A DNA stretch of 17,639 nucleotides from JAWWBG01 sp033721095 (lineage in GTDB: Bacteria > Actinomycetota > Nitriliruptoria > Nitriliruptorales > Nitriliruptoraceae), in contig JAWWBG010000025.1 in the NCBI GenBank assembly GCA_033721095.1, forward strand, positions 1 through 17,639, given 5' to 3'. How positions within the stretch are numbered: the first letter of the stretch is position 1; every line of letters starts with the position of its first letter. The notes under the pieces were generated by a model, which saw only the letters and a program-made list of their open reading frames with translations, was not told the origin of the DNA and searched no databases. Below, piece after piece: positions 5,963-13,274 of the stretch. A program made the translations under genes and the position numbers.

Positions 5963-7354
5963 GTGATCCCCCCGATCGAGCACCCGCTGCCCCGTCGCGT
6001 CGTGGTCCGGCCCGGCCCACTCGAGGGGACCGTCTCCGTGCCCGGCGACAAGTCCATCGGCCATCGCGCCCTGATCATCGGGGCACTCGCCGATGGGCCC
6101 TGCGACCTGGTCGGCGTTCCCTCCGGCGAGGACGTGCTGGCCACGGCAGACGCGGTCCGCGCGATGGGGGGCCTGGTCCACCTCGAACCGGGGGACCACG
6201 GTCTCGACGGCCACGTCAGCGGGCCCTTGCAGCCGCCGTCGGAACCCATTGACTGTGGCAATTCCGGGACCGGCTTGCGCTTGCTCGCGGGCGTTGCCGC
6301 CGGGATGGCGGGAGCGACCACGCTCACGGGGGACGAATCGTTGCGAGCCCGACCCATGGGTCGGATCAGTCGGCCGCTCCGAGAGCTCGGAGCCCGCGTT
6401 GACGGCCCGGACGACGGGACCCGGGCGCCGTTGACCGTTCACGGGGTGATTCGCGACGGCGGTGTCCTCCATTCGGAGGTGGCCAGCGCCCAGGTCAAGT
6501 CGGCGCTCCTGCTCGCCGCGGTGCGCGCCGGCGTTGGCATCACCGTCACGGCACCGCTCCCGAGCCGCGATCACACCGAGCGGATGTTGCGGGACATGGG
6601 CTTGCCCGTCACGCACGGCGAGCCGGGCGACGACGCTCCCGCATCGTCCACGACCCCGGGCTCCGGCGACCCGTCCGTCGGCGAGCGTGTCGTGATGGAG
6701 CCAGGAGCAACACCCCGCGCGACGACGCTGATCGTTCCGGGCGATCCCAGCAGCGCGACCTTCTGGTGGGCGGCCGCCGCCGTGGGTTCGCGGTCCATCA
6801 CCACGCCGGGCGTGTGCATGAACCCGGGCCGCACGGGGGCGCTGCAGGTGCTGGAGGAGCTCGGAGCGTCAATCGTCGTGTCCGAACACACTCCGGCAGG
6901 GAGCGAGGAGGTGGCCGACGTCACCGTCGAGGCCGGCACCGGCCTCCCGGGTGGTGCAACCATGCGGGGCAGGGCTGTTGTGGATGCCATCGACGAGATC
7001 CCGGTGCTCGCGATCGTCGCCGCCCTGAGCGATGGCGGGTTGGAGGTCGCCGACGCCGCTGAGCTCCGCGCGAAGGAGTCGGACCGGATCGCGTCCCTCG
7101 CACGACTCTTCGCCGCCCTCGGCATGCAGTTCGATGCGCGACCCGATGGGTTTCGCGTGCCCGGCGGCCAACAACCCCGGGGCGGAACCTTCGACGCCGG
7201 GCTCGACCATCGCCTCGCGATGACGGCGGCGATCGCGGCCACCGTCGCCAGCGAGCCCGTGACCATCGCGGGCTTCGCCAGCACGGCCTCGTCCTATCCG
7301 GGCTTCCGTGACGACTTCGTCCAGCTTGGCGGCCGCCTGGAGCCCGAACAGTGA
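5963..7354 (+). CDS. aroA: 3-phosphoshikimate 1-carboxyvinyltransferase (EPSP synthase)
   Basis: Joins shikimate-3-phosphate and phosphoenolpyruvate to make EPSP, the step before chorismate synthase. The 463-aa product has the family signatures in order: PGDKSIGHRALIIGAL (Gly where most have Ser, as in PGDKSISHRA), GNSGTGLRLLAG, the RPMGRISRPLRELGA block, QVKSALLLAA, DAIDEIPVLAI with the catalytic acidic residue, ELRAKESDRI, and GLDHRLAMTAAIAA near the end. A Ser/Thr/Pro/Gly-rich insert near residues 210-235 probably forms a surface loop. The GTG start at 5963 has a weak ribosome binding site; the nearest alternative GTG, about 12 codons downstream, would cut into the N-terminal strand. The stop overlaps the GTG of cmk-der (GTGA), so the two are co-translated. 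Chorismate made with its help feeds AroH and TyrA. Confidence 0.95.
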   Translation: MIPPIEHPLPRRVVVRPGPLEGTVSVPGDKSIGHRALIIGALADGPCDLVGVPSGEDVLATADAVRAMGGLVHLEPGDHGLDGHVSGPLQPPSEPIDCGNSGTGLRLLAGVAAGMAGATTLTGDESLRARPMGRISRPLRELGARVDGPDDGTRAPLTVHGVIRDGGVLHSEVASAQVKSALLLAAVRAGVGITVTAPLPSRDHTERMLRDMGLPVTHGEPGDDAPASSTTPGSGDPSVGERVVMEPGATPRATTLIVPGDPSSATFWWAAAAVGSRSITTPGVCMNPGRTGALQVLEELGASIVVSEHTPAGSEEVADVTVEAGTGLPGGATMRGRAVVDAIDEIPVLAIVAALSDGGLEVADAAELRAKESDRIASLARLFAALGMQFDARPDGFRVPGGQQPRGGTFDAGLDHRLAMTAAIAATVASEPVTIAGFASTASSYPGFRDDFVQLGGRLEPEQ

Positions 7355-9408
7355 CCGGGCCGGTCATCGCCATCGACGGGCCGGCAGGCTCCGGGAAATC
7401 CACGACGGCTCGGCTCGTGGCCGAAAGGCTCGGCGTCCCACACCTCGACACCGGCGCCTTCTACCGAGCCGTCACGCTGGCGTGCCTGCGGGCTGGTGTC
7501 GACCTGGAGGACGGCCAGGCGTGTGGCGCGATTGCTTCCGGGCTCACGATCACCCGACAGGACGGGCGCACGCTCCTCGACGGCGAGGACGTCGAGGAGG
7601 AGATCCGCGGCCCGGCCGTGACCGGCGCGGTCTCGACGGTCGCTGCCCATCCATCTGTCCGTACCGCGCTGGTGCCCTTGCAGCGGGCTGCGGCCAGCAC
7701 CCATGGCGGGGTCGTGGAGGGCCGGGACATCGGCTCGGTGGTGCTGCCGGATGCGGACCTCAAGGTCTTTCTCGACGCCGACGTGGAGGAACGCGCCCGA
7801 CGGCGCCTGGCCGAGCAGGGGGGTGGTGACCTGGCGGCCATGGTCGCCGACGTGGAGGCGCGAGATCGCGCCGACCGCGAACGCGACATGTCCCCCCTCG
7901 TCGCAGCCGAGGATGCCTGGCACCTGGACACGACGGGGCTGGACCCCGACGAGGTTGTTGACGCGATCGTTGCTCGGGTGGGCGAGGTGGTGGCCGACAG
8001 CGACCCGATCGATGACCGCCACGGCCGCAGTGACGCCGAGCCGGGCCCACCGTCCCACGCCGGCGCCCGCTTTCGGGGTGACCGGGTCGTCATCGTCGGG
8101 CGCCCCAACGTGGGCAAGTCGACGCTCGTGAACCGCATCCTCGGTCGGCGCGTCGCCATCGTGGAGCACAAGCCCGGCGTCACGCGCGACCGGACCGAGC
8201 ACGCCGCGACCTGGAACGGCCGCGACTTCACGATCGTGGACACGGGCGGGTGGGCGCGAGACGTCGATGGGCTGGCGGCCCGAGTTGCCGACATCGCCCG
8301 CGACGCGGCGATCGGGGCGGACCTCGTGCTGTTCGTGGTCGACGTCACCGTCGGGGCCCAGGAGGACGACGAGCGCTTCGCCCGCGAGCTGCGCCGCCAC
8401 GACGTCCCCACGTTCCTCGTCGTCAACAAGGTGGACGGTGCCCGTCATGAGGCCGATGCCCACGTGTTCCACGCCCTGGGTCTCGGAGAGCCGATGACGA
8501 TCTCGGCAGCGCACGGACGCGGCGTCGCGGACCTCCTCGATGCCGTGGTCAGGCGGCTTGGCGCCGACAGCGGGACCCCGACCGTTGGCGCCGATACCAC
8601 CCGCATCCCTCGCGTGGCCCTCGTGGGCAAGCCGAACGTGGGCAAGTCGTCGCTCTTCAACCGGCTCCTGGGGGAGGAGCGCTCCCTGGTCGACGCCGTG
8701 CCCCACACGACGCGTGACCCCGTCGACACGACCGTCACGATCGACGGCCGCACCTGGACGTTCATCGACACGGCGGGGATGCGCCGACGCCACCGGCACG
8801 GCGAGGCCACCGAGTACTACAGCGTCGATCGCACGTTGCGGGCGATCGACGACGCGGACCTGGCGCTGTTCCTCATCGACGGCAGCGACACGGTCAGCGA
8901 GCAGGACCAACGGTTGGCGGCAGCGCTCCGAGACGCCGGCTGCGGCCTCGTGCTCGTGGTCAACAAGTGGGACCTGGTCGACGCCGAGCGGGCGGCCGAT
9001 CTCGAGCGTGAGCTGGACCGGCTGCTGTCGTTTGCGTCGTGGGCCCCGCGGATCAACATCTCGGCCACGTCGGGCCGCGGACTCCGGCGCGTCCTGCCCA
9101 CGCTGGCGACGGTCTGGGAGTCCTACAACCGCCGCATCCCGACACGGCTGCTCAACCGCCTCGTGGAGGAGCTGGTCGAGCGCACGCCCCCACCGCTCGT
9201 GCATCGTCGTCCACTCAAGATCCGGTACGTGACCCAGGCCGAGACGGCCCCGCCGCGCTTCGTTGCCTTCACCAATGCCGACATCCCGGCCGCGTATCGG
9301 CGTTACCTGCTCAACCAGTTGCGGGAGCGTCACGACTTCACCGGCACCCCCCTGGTGCTCGAGGAGCGGCGTGGCTCGGGCCGATCGGCACGGCCGGCGG
9401 ACGACTGA
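7351..9408 (+). CDS. cmk-der: Fused cytidylate kinase / ribosome-assembly GTPase Der
   Basis: This 685-aa protein fuses two enzymes. Residues 1 to ~217 are (d)CMP kinase: P-loop GPAGSGKST at 10-18, TGAFYRAVTLA, and the NMP-binding GRDIGSVVLPDADLKVFL near 124. After a linker of ~25 residues comes Der (EngA), a double GTPase needed for 50S subunit assembly. The first G domain has GRPNVGKST from 250, GVTRDR, DTGGW, NKVD and SAAHGRG. The second has GKPNVGKSS from 426, TTRDP, DTAGM, NKWD and SATSGRG. A C-terminal KH-like domain (RRPLKIRYVTQAETAPPRFVAFTN) completes it. All catalytic motifs are intact in both halves. Cmk and Der are adjacent separate genes in M. tuberculosis (Rv1712-Rv1713), and fused forms are known in other Actinobacteria. 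The GTG start overlaps the aroA stop. Confidence 0.95.
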   Translation: MTGPVIAIDGPAGSGKSTTARLVAERLGVPHLDTGAFYRAVTLACLRAGVDLEDGQACGAIASGLTITRQDGRTLLDGEDVEEEIRGPAVTGAVSTVAAHPSVRTALVPLQRAAASTHGGVVEGRDIGSVVLPDADLKVFLDADVEERARRRLAEQGGGDLAAMVADVEARDRADRERDMSPLVAAEDAWHLDTTGLDPDEVVDAIVARVGEVVADSDPIDDRHGRSDAEPGPPSHAGARFRGDRVVIVGRPNVGKSTLVNRILGRRVAIVEHKPGVTRDRTEHAATWNGRDFTIVDTGGWARDVDGLAARVADIARDAAIGADLVLFVVDVTVGAQEDDERFARELRRHDVPTFLVVNKVDGARHEADAHVFHALGLGEPMTISAAHGRGVADLLDAVVRRLGADSGTPTVGADTTRIPRVALVGKPNVGKSSLFNRLLGEERSLVDAVPHTTRDPVDTTVTIDGRTWTFIDTAGMRRRHRHGEATEYYSVDRTLRAIDDADLALFLIDGSDTVSEQDQRLAAALRDAGCGLVLVVNKWDLVDAERAADLERELDRLLSFASWAPRINISATSGRGLRRVLPTLATVWESYNRRIPTRLLNRLVEELVERTPPPLVHRRPLKIRYVTQAETAPPRFVAFTNADIPAAYRRYLLNQLRERHDFTGTPLVLEERRGSGRSARPADD

Positions 9409-9453
9409 CCCAGAGGGCTCCCGTGTGGCGCCGGGCTGACCATGGCCGGCTGG

Positions 9454-9459
9454 TAGCGT
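9454..9459 (+). promoter_or_regulatory. Candidate -10 element upstream of tRNA-Pro
   Basis: TAGCGT within GGTAGCGTCC resembles the -10 candidates before scpA and gcvH. It would start transcription ~65 nt before the tRNA. There is no good -35, and the element sits in the loop of a GGCCGG/CCGGCC hairpin (9444-9465), so support is weak. Confidence 0.22.
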
Positions 9460-9531
9460 CCGGCCCGCTGCCCGACTTCATCGAGCAGTCGGCGCGAATC
9501 GGGCGATCGGTGCACGATCCGGTGCCGTGAA

Positions 9532-9608
9532 CGGGCTGTGGCGCAGTCAGGTAGCGCACTCGACTGGGGGTCGAGGGGTCGCCGGTTCAAGTCCGGCCAG
9601 CCCGACCA
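9532..9608 (+). tRNA. tRNA-Pro, anticodon GGG
   Basis: A complete cloverleaf is visible. The acceptor stem is CGGGCTG/CAGCCCG, 7 perfect pairs with the C1-G72 pair typical of bacterial tRNA-Pro. The D stem is GCGC/GCGC, the anticodon stem CTCGA/TCGAG with loop CTGGGGG, and the T stem GCCGG/CCGGC with loop TTCAAGT. The discriminator is A and CCA is encoded at 9606-9608. The anticodon GGG reads CCC and CCU proline codons. It lies between cmk-der and pgsA, only 20 bp before the pgsA start. Confidence 0.97.
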
Positions 9609-9628
9609 GCAGACACGCAAGGGCACCC

Positions 9629-10306
9629 GTGCGCATCTTCGACATCGGGGCCAGGGACGGCGAGCAGCAGGTCTCCGACCGCGTCCTCACCGTTCCGAAT
9701 CTCCTGTCGTTTGCACGGTTGGCCGTCCTGCCGTGGGTGTACCTCGACCTCGTCAACGGGCGGATCGTCCGGGCCACGATCGTGGCCTTCGTCTTCGGGT
9801 GGACCGACTGGTTCGACGGGTACCTGGCCCGCCGCCTCGACCAGCAGAGCAGCCTCGGCAAGATCCTCGACCCGATCTCGGATCGTGCGTTCTTCGTCGT
9901 CATCGGGATCGGCGTGGTCGTCGCCGACATCGTGCCGCTCTGGCCGATCGCCCTGCTGCTGGCGCGTGACGTGCTCGTGTCGGTGGCCGGCCTGGTGCTG
10001 TTGGCCCGAGGTGCGTCTCCCCCCGACGTCACGCGGCTGGGCAAGGCCGCCACGTTCGGGCTGATGTGGGCGATCGGCTTCTGGATGCTCGCGGCGGCGG
10101 TCGGGTCGGTCGAGGACCCCAACGAGCCGCTCACCTGGGCGGCGTGGTTCACCTTCTCGATCAACATCGTCCTGTCCTATCTCGCCGCCGGGGACTACGC
10201 CCTCCGCCTGCTGCGGAAACCGGCGGGCGACGACGCCGCGGCCACCGTCGGCGCTGATGAGCCAGCCTCCGCTGCGGCAGGGGAGGACGACGAGAGCGTC
10301 GGCTAG
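9629..10306 (+). CDS. pgsA: CDP-alcohol phosphatidyltransferase (PgsA family)
   Basis: A membrane enzyme that transfers a phosphatidyl group from CDP-diacylglycerol to an alcohol, most likely glycerol-3-phosphate for phosphatidylglycerol synthesis. The signature is complete and reads D60, then D63-G-x2-A-R-x8-G77-x3-D81-x3-D85 (DGYLARR...GKILDPISD), the metal and CDP binding site. About five hydrophobic segments are visible, starting with NLLSFARLAVLPWVYL. I chose the GTG at 9629 (225 aa) because AAGGG at 9619-9623 sits 5 nt before it. An upstream ATG would run through the tRNA. The C-terminal ~25 residues are a polar Ala/Asp/Glu-rich tail. In M. tuberculosis pgsA2 (Rv1822) stands a few genes before gcvH. 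The alcohol substrate cannot be settled from sequence alone; inositol phosphate is the alternative. Confidence 0.88.
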   Translation: MRIFDIGARDGEQQVSDRVLTVPNLLSFARLAVLPWVYLDLVNGRIVRATIVAFVFGWTDWFDGYLARRLDQQSSLGKILDPISDRAFFVVIGIGVVVADIVPLWPIALLLARDVLVSVAGLVLLARGASPPDVTRLGKAATFGLMWAIGFWMLAAAVGSVEDPNEPLTWAAWFTFSINIVLSYLAAGDYALRLLRKPAGDDAAATVGADEPASAAAGEDDESVG

Positions 10307-10309
10307 CGT
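10304..10309 (+). promoter_or_regulatory. Candidate -10 element for gcvH
   Basis: TAGCGT overlaps the pgsA stop codon, within GGCTAGCGTC, the same decamer found before scpA. Transcription would start near 10316, followed by GGAGG at 10327-10331 and the gcvH GTG at 10337. There is no clear -35. Confidence 0.3.
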
Positions 10310-10336
10310 CCCGGACGTCATCGACCGGAGGCCGAG

Positions 10337-10723
10337 GTGACCGACACGTCCATTCCGACCGACCGCCGCTACACGAGCGAGCACGAGTGGGCGCTGCTGG
10401 AGGGGGAGGTCCTCCGAATCGGGATCACCGACTACGCGCAGTCACAGCTCGGCGACGTCGTCTACGTGGACCTTCCGGCGACGAACGCCACGGTGACGGG
10501 CGGCCAGCCGTTTGGCGAGGTGGAGTCCACCAAGTCGGTGTCCGACCTGTACGCGCCCGTCTCCGGCACGGTCGTGGAGCGCAACGACGACCTTGACGAT
10601 CGCCCGGAACTGGTCAACGAGGACCCCTACGGCGACGGGTGGCTGGTCGCGATCCATCCCTCGGATCCGGAGGCCGTGGAGGAGTTGCTGGACGCTGATG
10701 GGTACCGAGCCCTGCTTCCCTGA
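10337..10723 (+). CDS. gcvH: Glycine cleavage system H protein
   Basis: The lipoylated carrier of the glycine cleavage complex. It shuttles the aminomethyl group from GcvP to GcvT and is re-oxidised by the L protein. The 128-aa product has the standard fold and motifs: YTSEHEWALLEGEVLRIGITDYAQSQLGDVVYVDLP, then GEVESTKSVSDLYAPVSG with K66 as the lipoyl attachment lysine, and NEDPYGDGWLVAI. The GTG start at 10337 has GGAGG 5 nt upstream. The P protein gene lies ~4 kb downstream in the same orientation; gcvT is not in this window. Placement immediately before a GarA-type gene matches M. tuberculosis Rv1826-Rv1827. No glycine riboswitch is seen upstream. Confidence 0.96.
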   Translation: MTDTSIPTDRRYTSEHEWALLEGEVLRIGITDYAQSQLGDVVYVDLPATNATVTGGQPFGEVESTKSVSDLYAPVSGTVVERNDDLDDRPELVNEDPYGDGWLVAIHPSDPEAVEELLDADGYRALLP

Positions 10724-10767
10724 GCGGTCTCGTCGAAAGTGACGGGTCCGATCCGCCACGGTCGACC

Positions 10768-10773
10768 TACAGT
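10768..10773 (+). promoter_or_regulatory. Candidate -10 element for the garA-like gene
   Basis: TACAGT matches TAnnnT and lies 72 bp before the preferred ATG, in the 122-bp gap after gcvH. The -35 region is not convincing (a GTGACG is 23 bp upstream, too far). Weak support. Confidence 0.22.
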
Positions 10774-10845
10774 CGAGGGTCAGACATGCACGTCACGACG
10801 CCCGAGGACCGGACTCGTCCCTGATCGGGGACCGAAAGGACCGTG

Positions 10846-11307
10846 ATGTTCTGCTCCCAGTGCGGTGAGGAAGTCGCCTCGGATGCCCGGTTCTGCGCCA
10901 ATTGCGGCACACCGGTCGATCGTGCCGAGGCTGCCGACACGACCGCATCCTTCGATCCCGGCGCCCTGGATCCCACGGCGCCGTTGGAAGATGCGCCGCC
11001 TGTCGACGCCGGCACCGGCATCCTGGTGGTCGTGCGAGGCCCACTCGCCGGCGCCCGCTTCTTCCTCGACAAGGACATCACGACCGTCGGTCGCCACCCT
11101 GACTCGGACGTCTACCTCGATGACGTCACGGTCTCGCGCCACCACGCCGAGATCCGTCGGGAGGGAGGCCAGTTCACGCTCGTCGACCTCGGCAGCCTCA
11201 ACGGGACCTACATCGGCGGTGAGCGTCGAGAGTCGGCGATCCTCGTCCCGGGTGTGGAGCTCCAGGTCGGTCGCTTCAAGCTGATGTACGCCGGAGCCCC
11301 CACATGA
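10846..11307 (+). CDS. garA: GarA/OdhI-like FHA protein with N-terminal zinc ribbon
   Basis: GarA and OdhI are phospho-switch proteins. When unphosphorylated, their FHA domain binds and inhibits 2-oxoglutarate dehydrogenase and related glutamate-metabolism enzymes, and Ser/Thr kinases such as PknB/PknG turn them off. Here residues 3-20 form a zinc ribbon (C3-x2-C6 and C17-x2-C20), absent from mycobacterial GarA. D31-T32-T33-A-S-F matches the ETTSVF phospho-acceptor motif of GarA. The FHA domain, ~58-150, has GRHPDSD at 82-88, SRHHAE at 97-102 and GSLNGTY at 116-122, and the stretch HPDSDVYLDDVTVSRHHAE closely follows GarA. The ATG at 10846 is preferred over GTG 10843 because GAAAGGA is 5 nt away. 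Its stop overlaps the ftsR-like ATG. Orthology is strongly supported by synteny; the role of the ribbon is unknown. Confidence 0.9.
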   Translation: MFCSQCGEEVASDARFCANCGTPVDRAEAADTTASFDPGALDPTAPLEDAPPVDAGTGILVVVRGPLAGARFFLDKDITTVGRHPDSDVYLDDVTVSRHHAEIRREGGQFTLVDLGSLNGTYIGGERRESAILVPGVELQVGRFKLMYAGAPT

Positions 11308-12014
11308 CCTACAGCATCGGCGAGGTCCTCAACCAGCTCAAGGACGAGTTCGACGACGTCACCATCAGCAAGATCCGCTTCCTCGAGGCCGAGGGCCTCA
11401 TCAGCCCGGATCGGACGGACTCCGGCTACCGCCAGTTCCTCGACGACGACGTCGACCGCCTCCGCTACATCCTGCGCGCCCAGCGGGACCGGTACCTGCC
11501 GCTCAAGGTCATCCGTGAGGAGCTGGATCGGATTGACGCCGGTGTCCCGGTCGACGCGGACGTTCCCTCCGACGACGCGTCCGGCCCGCCGGGTCCGGCG
11601 CCGGCGGCGGCCGACGACCCGCCGCCACTGCTGGCGGCTGACACCGGGGATGTCTCGCTGTCGTTCGCCGAGTTGGCCGATGTCGCCGGCCTGGAGCCCG
11701 GTGACCTGCACGCCCTGCGAGACCACGGCGTCATCGCGGACGCCGATCGCTTCGACGGCCGGGACCTGCGCGCGGCGAGGGCCGCAGGCGCACTGATGGA
11801 GGCTGGCCTGGAGGCACGGCACCTGCGAATGTTCCGCCAGTTCGCCGATCGCGAGCTGGCCCTGATCGAGCAGCTCGTGACACCCCTGCTGCGGCAGCGG
11901 AATCCGGACAGTCGCGTCGCGGCCACGGAGCTCGCCAACGGGATCGCGCACGAGGGCGCGGCGCTTCGTCGCGCCCTGCTCGAGCGCCAGGTCGCCGCCC
12001 TCCTGCGCTCGTGA
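11304..12014 (+). CDS. ftsR: MerR-family regulator, FtsR/Rv1828-like
   Basis: The N-terminal MerR winged helix spans ~2-80. YSIGEVLNQLKDEFDDVTISKIRFLEAEGLI, then SGYRQFLDDDVDRLRYILRAQRDRYLPLKVIREEL is highly characteristic of the actinobacterial Rv1828/FtsR group; FtsR activates ftsZ in Corynebacterium glutamicum. An Ala/Pro/Asp-rich linker (~90-115) leads to a second helical domain (SFAELADVAGLEPGDLHALRDHGVI...LMEAGLEARHLRMFRQFADRELALIEQLV), probably for dimerisation or effector binding. The length (236 aa) fits Rv1828 (~247). The ATG overlaps the garA-like stop (ATGA), and the stop overlaps the GTG of the carboxypeptidase (GTGA), so metabolic switch, division regulator and wall enzyme are translationally coupled. 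Targets of this particular protein are inferred from relatives only. Confidence 0.88.
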   Translation: MTYSIGEVLNQLKDEFDDVTISKIRFLEAEGLISPDRTDSGYRQFLDDDVDRLRYILRAQRDRYLPLKVIREELDRIDAGVPVDADVPSDDASGPPGPAPAAADDPPPLLAADTGDVSLSFAELADVAGLEPGDLHALRDHGVIADADRFDGRDLRAARAAGALMEAGLEARHLRMFRQFADRELALIEQLVTPLLRQRNPDSRVAATELANGIAHEGAALRRALLERQVAALLRS

Positions 12015-13165
12015 TCCACGTCGCGAGGCGGCGGATCGGTGCCGTCGCAGCGGTCATTGCCGCCCTCGGGAGCCTCCTGGCCGCGACACCCCCAGCCACG
12101 GCCGCGCTGGAGGCGCCCCGGCCGCCGCTCCTCCAGACGACCAGTCGCCCGCTCACCAGTCCACCCGCGGTCACGGCAGCCGCCTGGGCGCTTGTCGATG
12201 CACGCTCCGGCCAGGTCCTCGACGGCGTCGGCCTCGACGAGCCGCGCCCCGTGGCGTCGACCGTGAAGCTGTTGACCGCCCTGACCGTCACCGAACGGGC
12301 CTCCCTCACCGACGCCGTCGTGGTTTCCGAGGCCGTTCGGGACGTCGGGGGCGCCGGGACAAGTGTCGACCCCGGCGAGTCCTGGACCGTCCAGCAGCTG
12401 CTCGAGGCGCTCCTGGTTCGCAGCGGGAACGACGCCGCGACGGCCCTGGCCGTCCACGTCGGAGGGAGCCTCGAGGGCTTCGTGGAGTTGATGCGGCAGG
12501 ATGCTGCCATCCTGGGCCTCGATCCGATCCTGACCACGCCCACCGGTCTTGATGACCGCAACCGTCTGACGGCACGGGACCTGGCGGTGATCGCCCGCAC
12601 GTTCCTGGCCGACGACGGACTGCGTGCGATTGCAGCCCGCCGCACGGTTCGGCTCCCCGACATCGGGACCGTTCCGAGCCGAAACCTGCTCTTGGACCAG
12701 TACCCGGATGCGACGGGACTGAAGACGGGCTTCACGACGGCGTCGGGATACTCGCTCGTGGGGAGTGCCGAACGTGACGGCCGCACGCTGATCGCCGTCG
12801 TGCTGGGGGCCGCGGGCGAGCAGGAACGTTTCGACGATGCGGGTGCGCTCCTGGACTGGGGGTTCGCCTGGTTCGAGGAGGTGCGCGTGTCCCGGAGCGT
12901 CCGTCTCCGGGAGGGCGGACGCTGGGTCACCGTCGGCTCCGATCCGGCCTGGGTCACCGTGCCAACCGGCACCGAGGTGCACGTCGACTGGACCCTGCCG
13001 CGGCGGGCGGACGCCGCGGGGCCGGTGGAGGTGCGGATCCCTCGCACCGAGCCCATCCTCCTCGACGTGCGGGCAGCGGAACCGCCCCGCTCGCCGACGA
13101 TCGCGACATGGCTCCGTGACCGTGTCCACGAGGCGCTTCGTACCGCAGCGGCTCGGGGCACCTGA
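12011..13165 (+). CDS. Secreted D-alanyl-D-alanine carboxypeptidase (serine peptidase S11)
   Basis: A low-molecular-weight penicillin-binding protein that trims the terminal D-Ala from peptidoglycan pentapeptides outside the membrane. A signal peptide covers residues 1 to ~31 (basic VARRR, hydrophobic core, cut near PATA-AL). The three active-site motifs are intact: S83-T-V-K86, S138-G-N140 and K238-T-G240, with the family context PVASTVKLLTAL, LLVRSGNDAATALA and DATGLKTGFTTASGYSLVGSA. After the catalytic domain, residues ~290-384 form a C-terminal region with a beta-rich part and an Arg-containing end. No C-terminal transmembrane helix stands out, so anchoring may be amphipathic or absent. 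The GTG start overlaps the ftsR-like stop by 4 bp. In M. tuberculosis, Rv1828 is followed directly by the nuclease gene, so this gene is an addition to the conserved cluster. A hairpin follows the stop. Confidence 0.92.
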   Translation: MIHVARRRIGAVAAVIAALGSLLAATPPATAALEAPRPPLLQTTSRPLTSPPAVTAAAWALVDARSGQVLDGVGLDEPRPVASTVKLLTALTVTERASLTDAVVVSEAVRDVGGAGTSVDPGESWTVQQLLEALLVRSGNDAATALAVHVGGSLEGFVELMRQDAAILGLDPILTTPTGLDDRNRLTARDLAVIARTFLADDGLRAIAARRTVRLPDIGTVPSRNLLLDQYPDATGLKTGFTTASGYSLVGSAERDGRTLIAVVLGAAGEQERFDDAGALLDWGFAWFEEVRVSRSVRLREGGRWVTVGSDPAWVTVPTGTEVHVDWTLPRRADAAGPVEVRIPRTEPILLDVRAAEPPRSPTIATWLRDRVHEALRTAAARGT

Positions 13166-13184
13166 CGCCCGTTTCGGCGTCGGG
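13161..13184 (+). terminator. GC-rich hairpin at the dac stop, likely transcription terminator
   Basis: GACGCC (13164-13169) pairs with GGCGTC (13176-13181) around a 6-nt loop, CGTTTC. One G-U and two C-G pairs extend it to a 9-bp stem from 13161 to 13184. It overlaps the carboxypeptidase stop and has no T-run, as is usual for terminators in GC-rich Actinobacteria. A candidate promoter for the next gene lies just downstream, which fits an operon end. Confidence 0.45.
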
Positions 13185-13214
13185 TCTCGGCCCCACCGGC
13201 ACGGCCACCCAGCC

Positions 13215-13245
13215 GTGACCCGGCTGCGATCGGCTTGGGTAGATT
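13215..13245 (+). promoter_or_regulatory. Candidate promoter of bfn
   Basis: A -10 TAGATT at 13240-13245 is preceded by GTGACC at 13215-13220 with a 19-bp spacer. This predicts a start near 13252, followed by GGGAGG at 13262-13267 and the GTG at 13275. Its place after the hairpin at 13161-13184 supports an independent transcription unit. Confidence 0.42.
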
Positions 13246-13274
13246 GCCATTGGACGCACACGGGAGGCCGACGA

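Noticed and set aside
9444..9465. GGCCGG/CCGGCC hairpin as a terminator of cmk-der
   Set aside because: Only six pairs with a 10-nt loop and no T-run; such hairpins are frequent by chance at this GC content.
9481..9519. TCG recurring at about 8-bp steps before tRNA-Pro as a fifth octamer array
   Set aside because: One step is 10 bp, the units share only TCG and lack the ACAA/ATAA half, so chance is a good explanation in GC-rich DNA.
9527..9628. ATG at 9527 as the pgsA start
   Set aside because: The extension would translate through the whole tRNA-Pro; the GTG at 9629 has a well-spaced AAGGG and precedes the conserved part.
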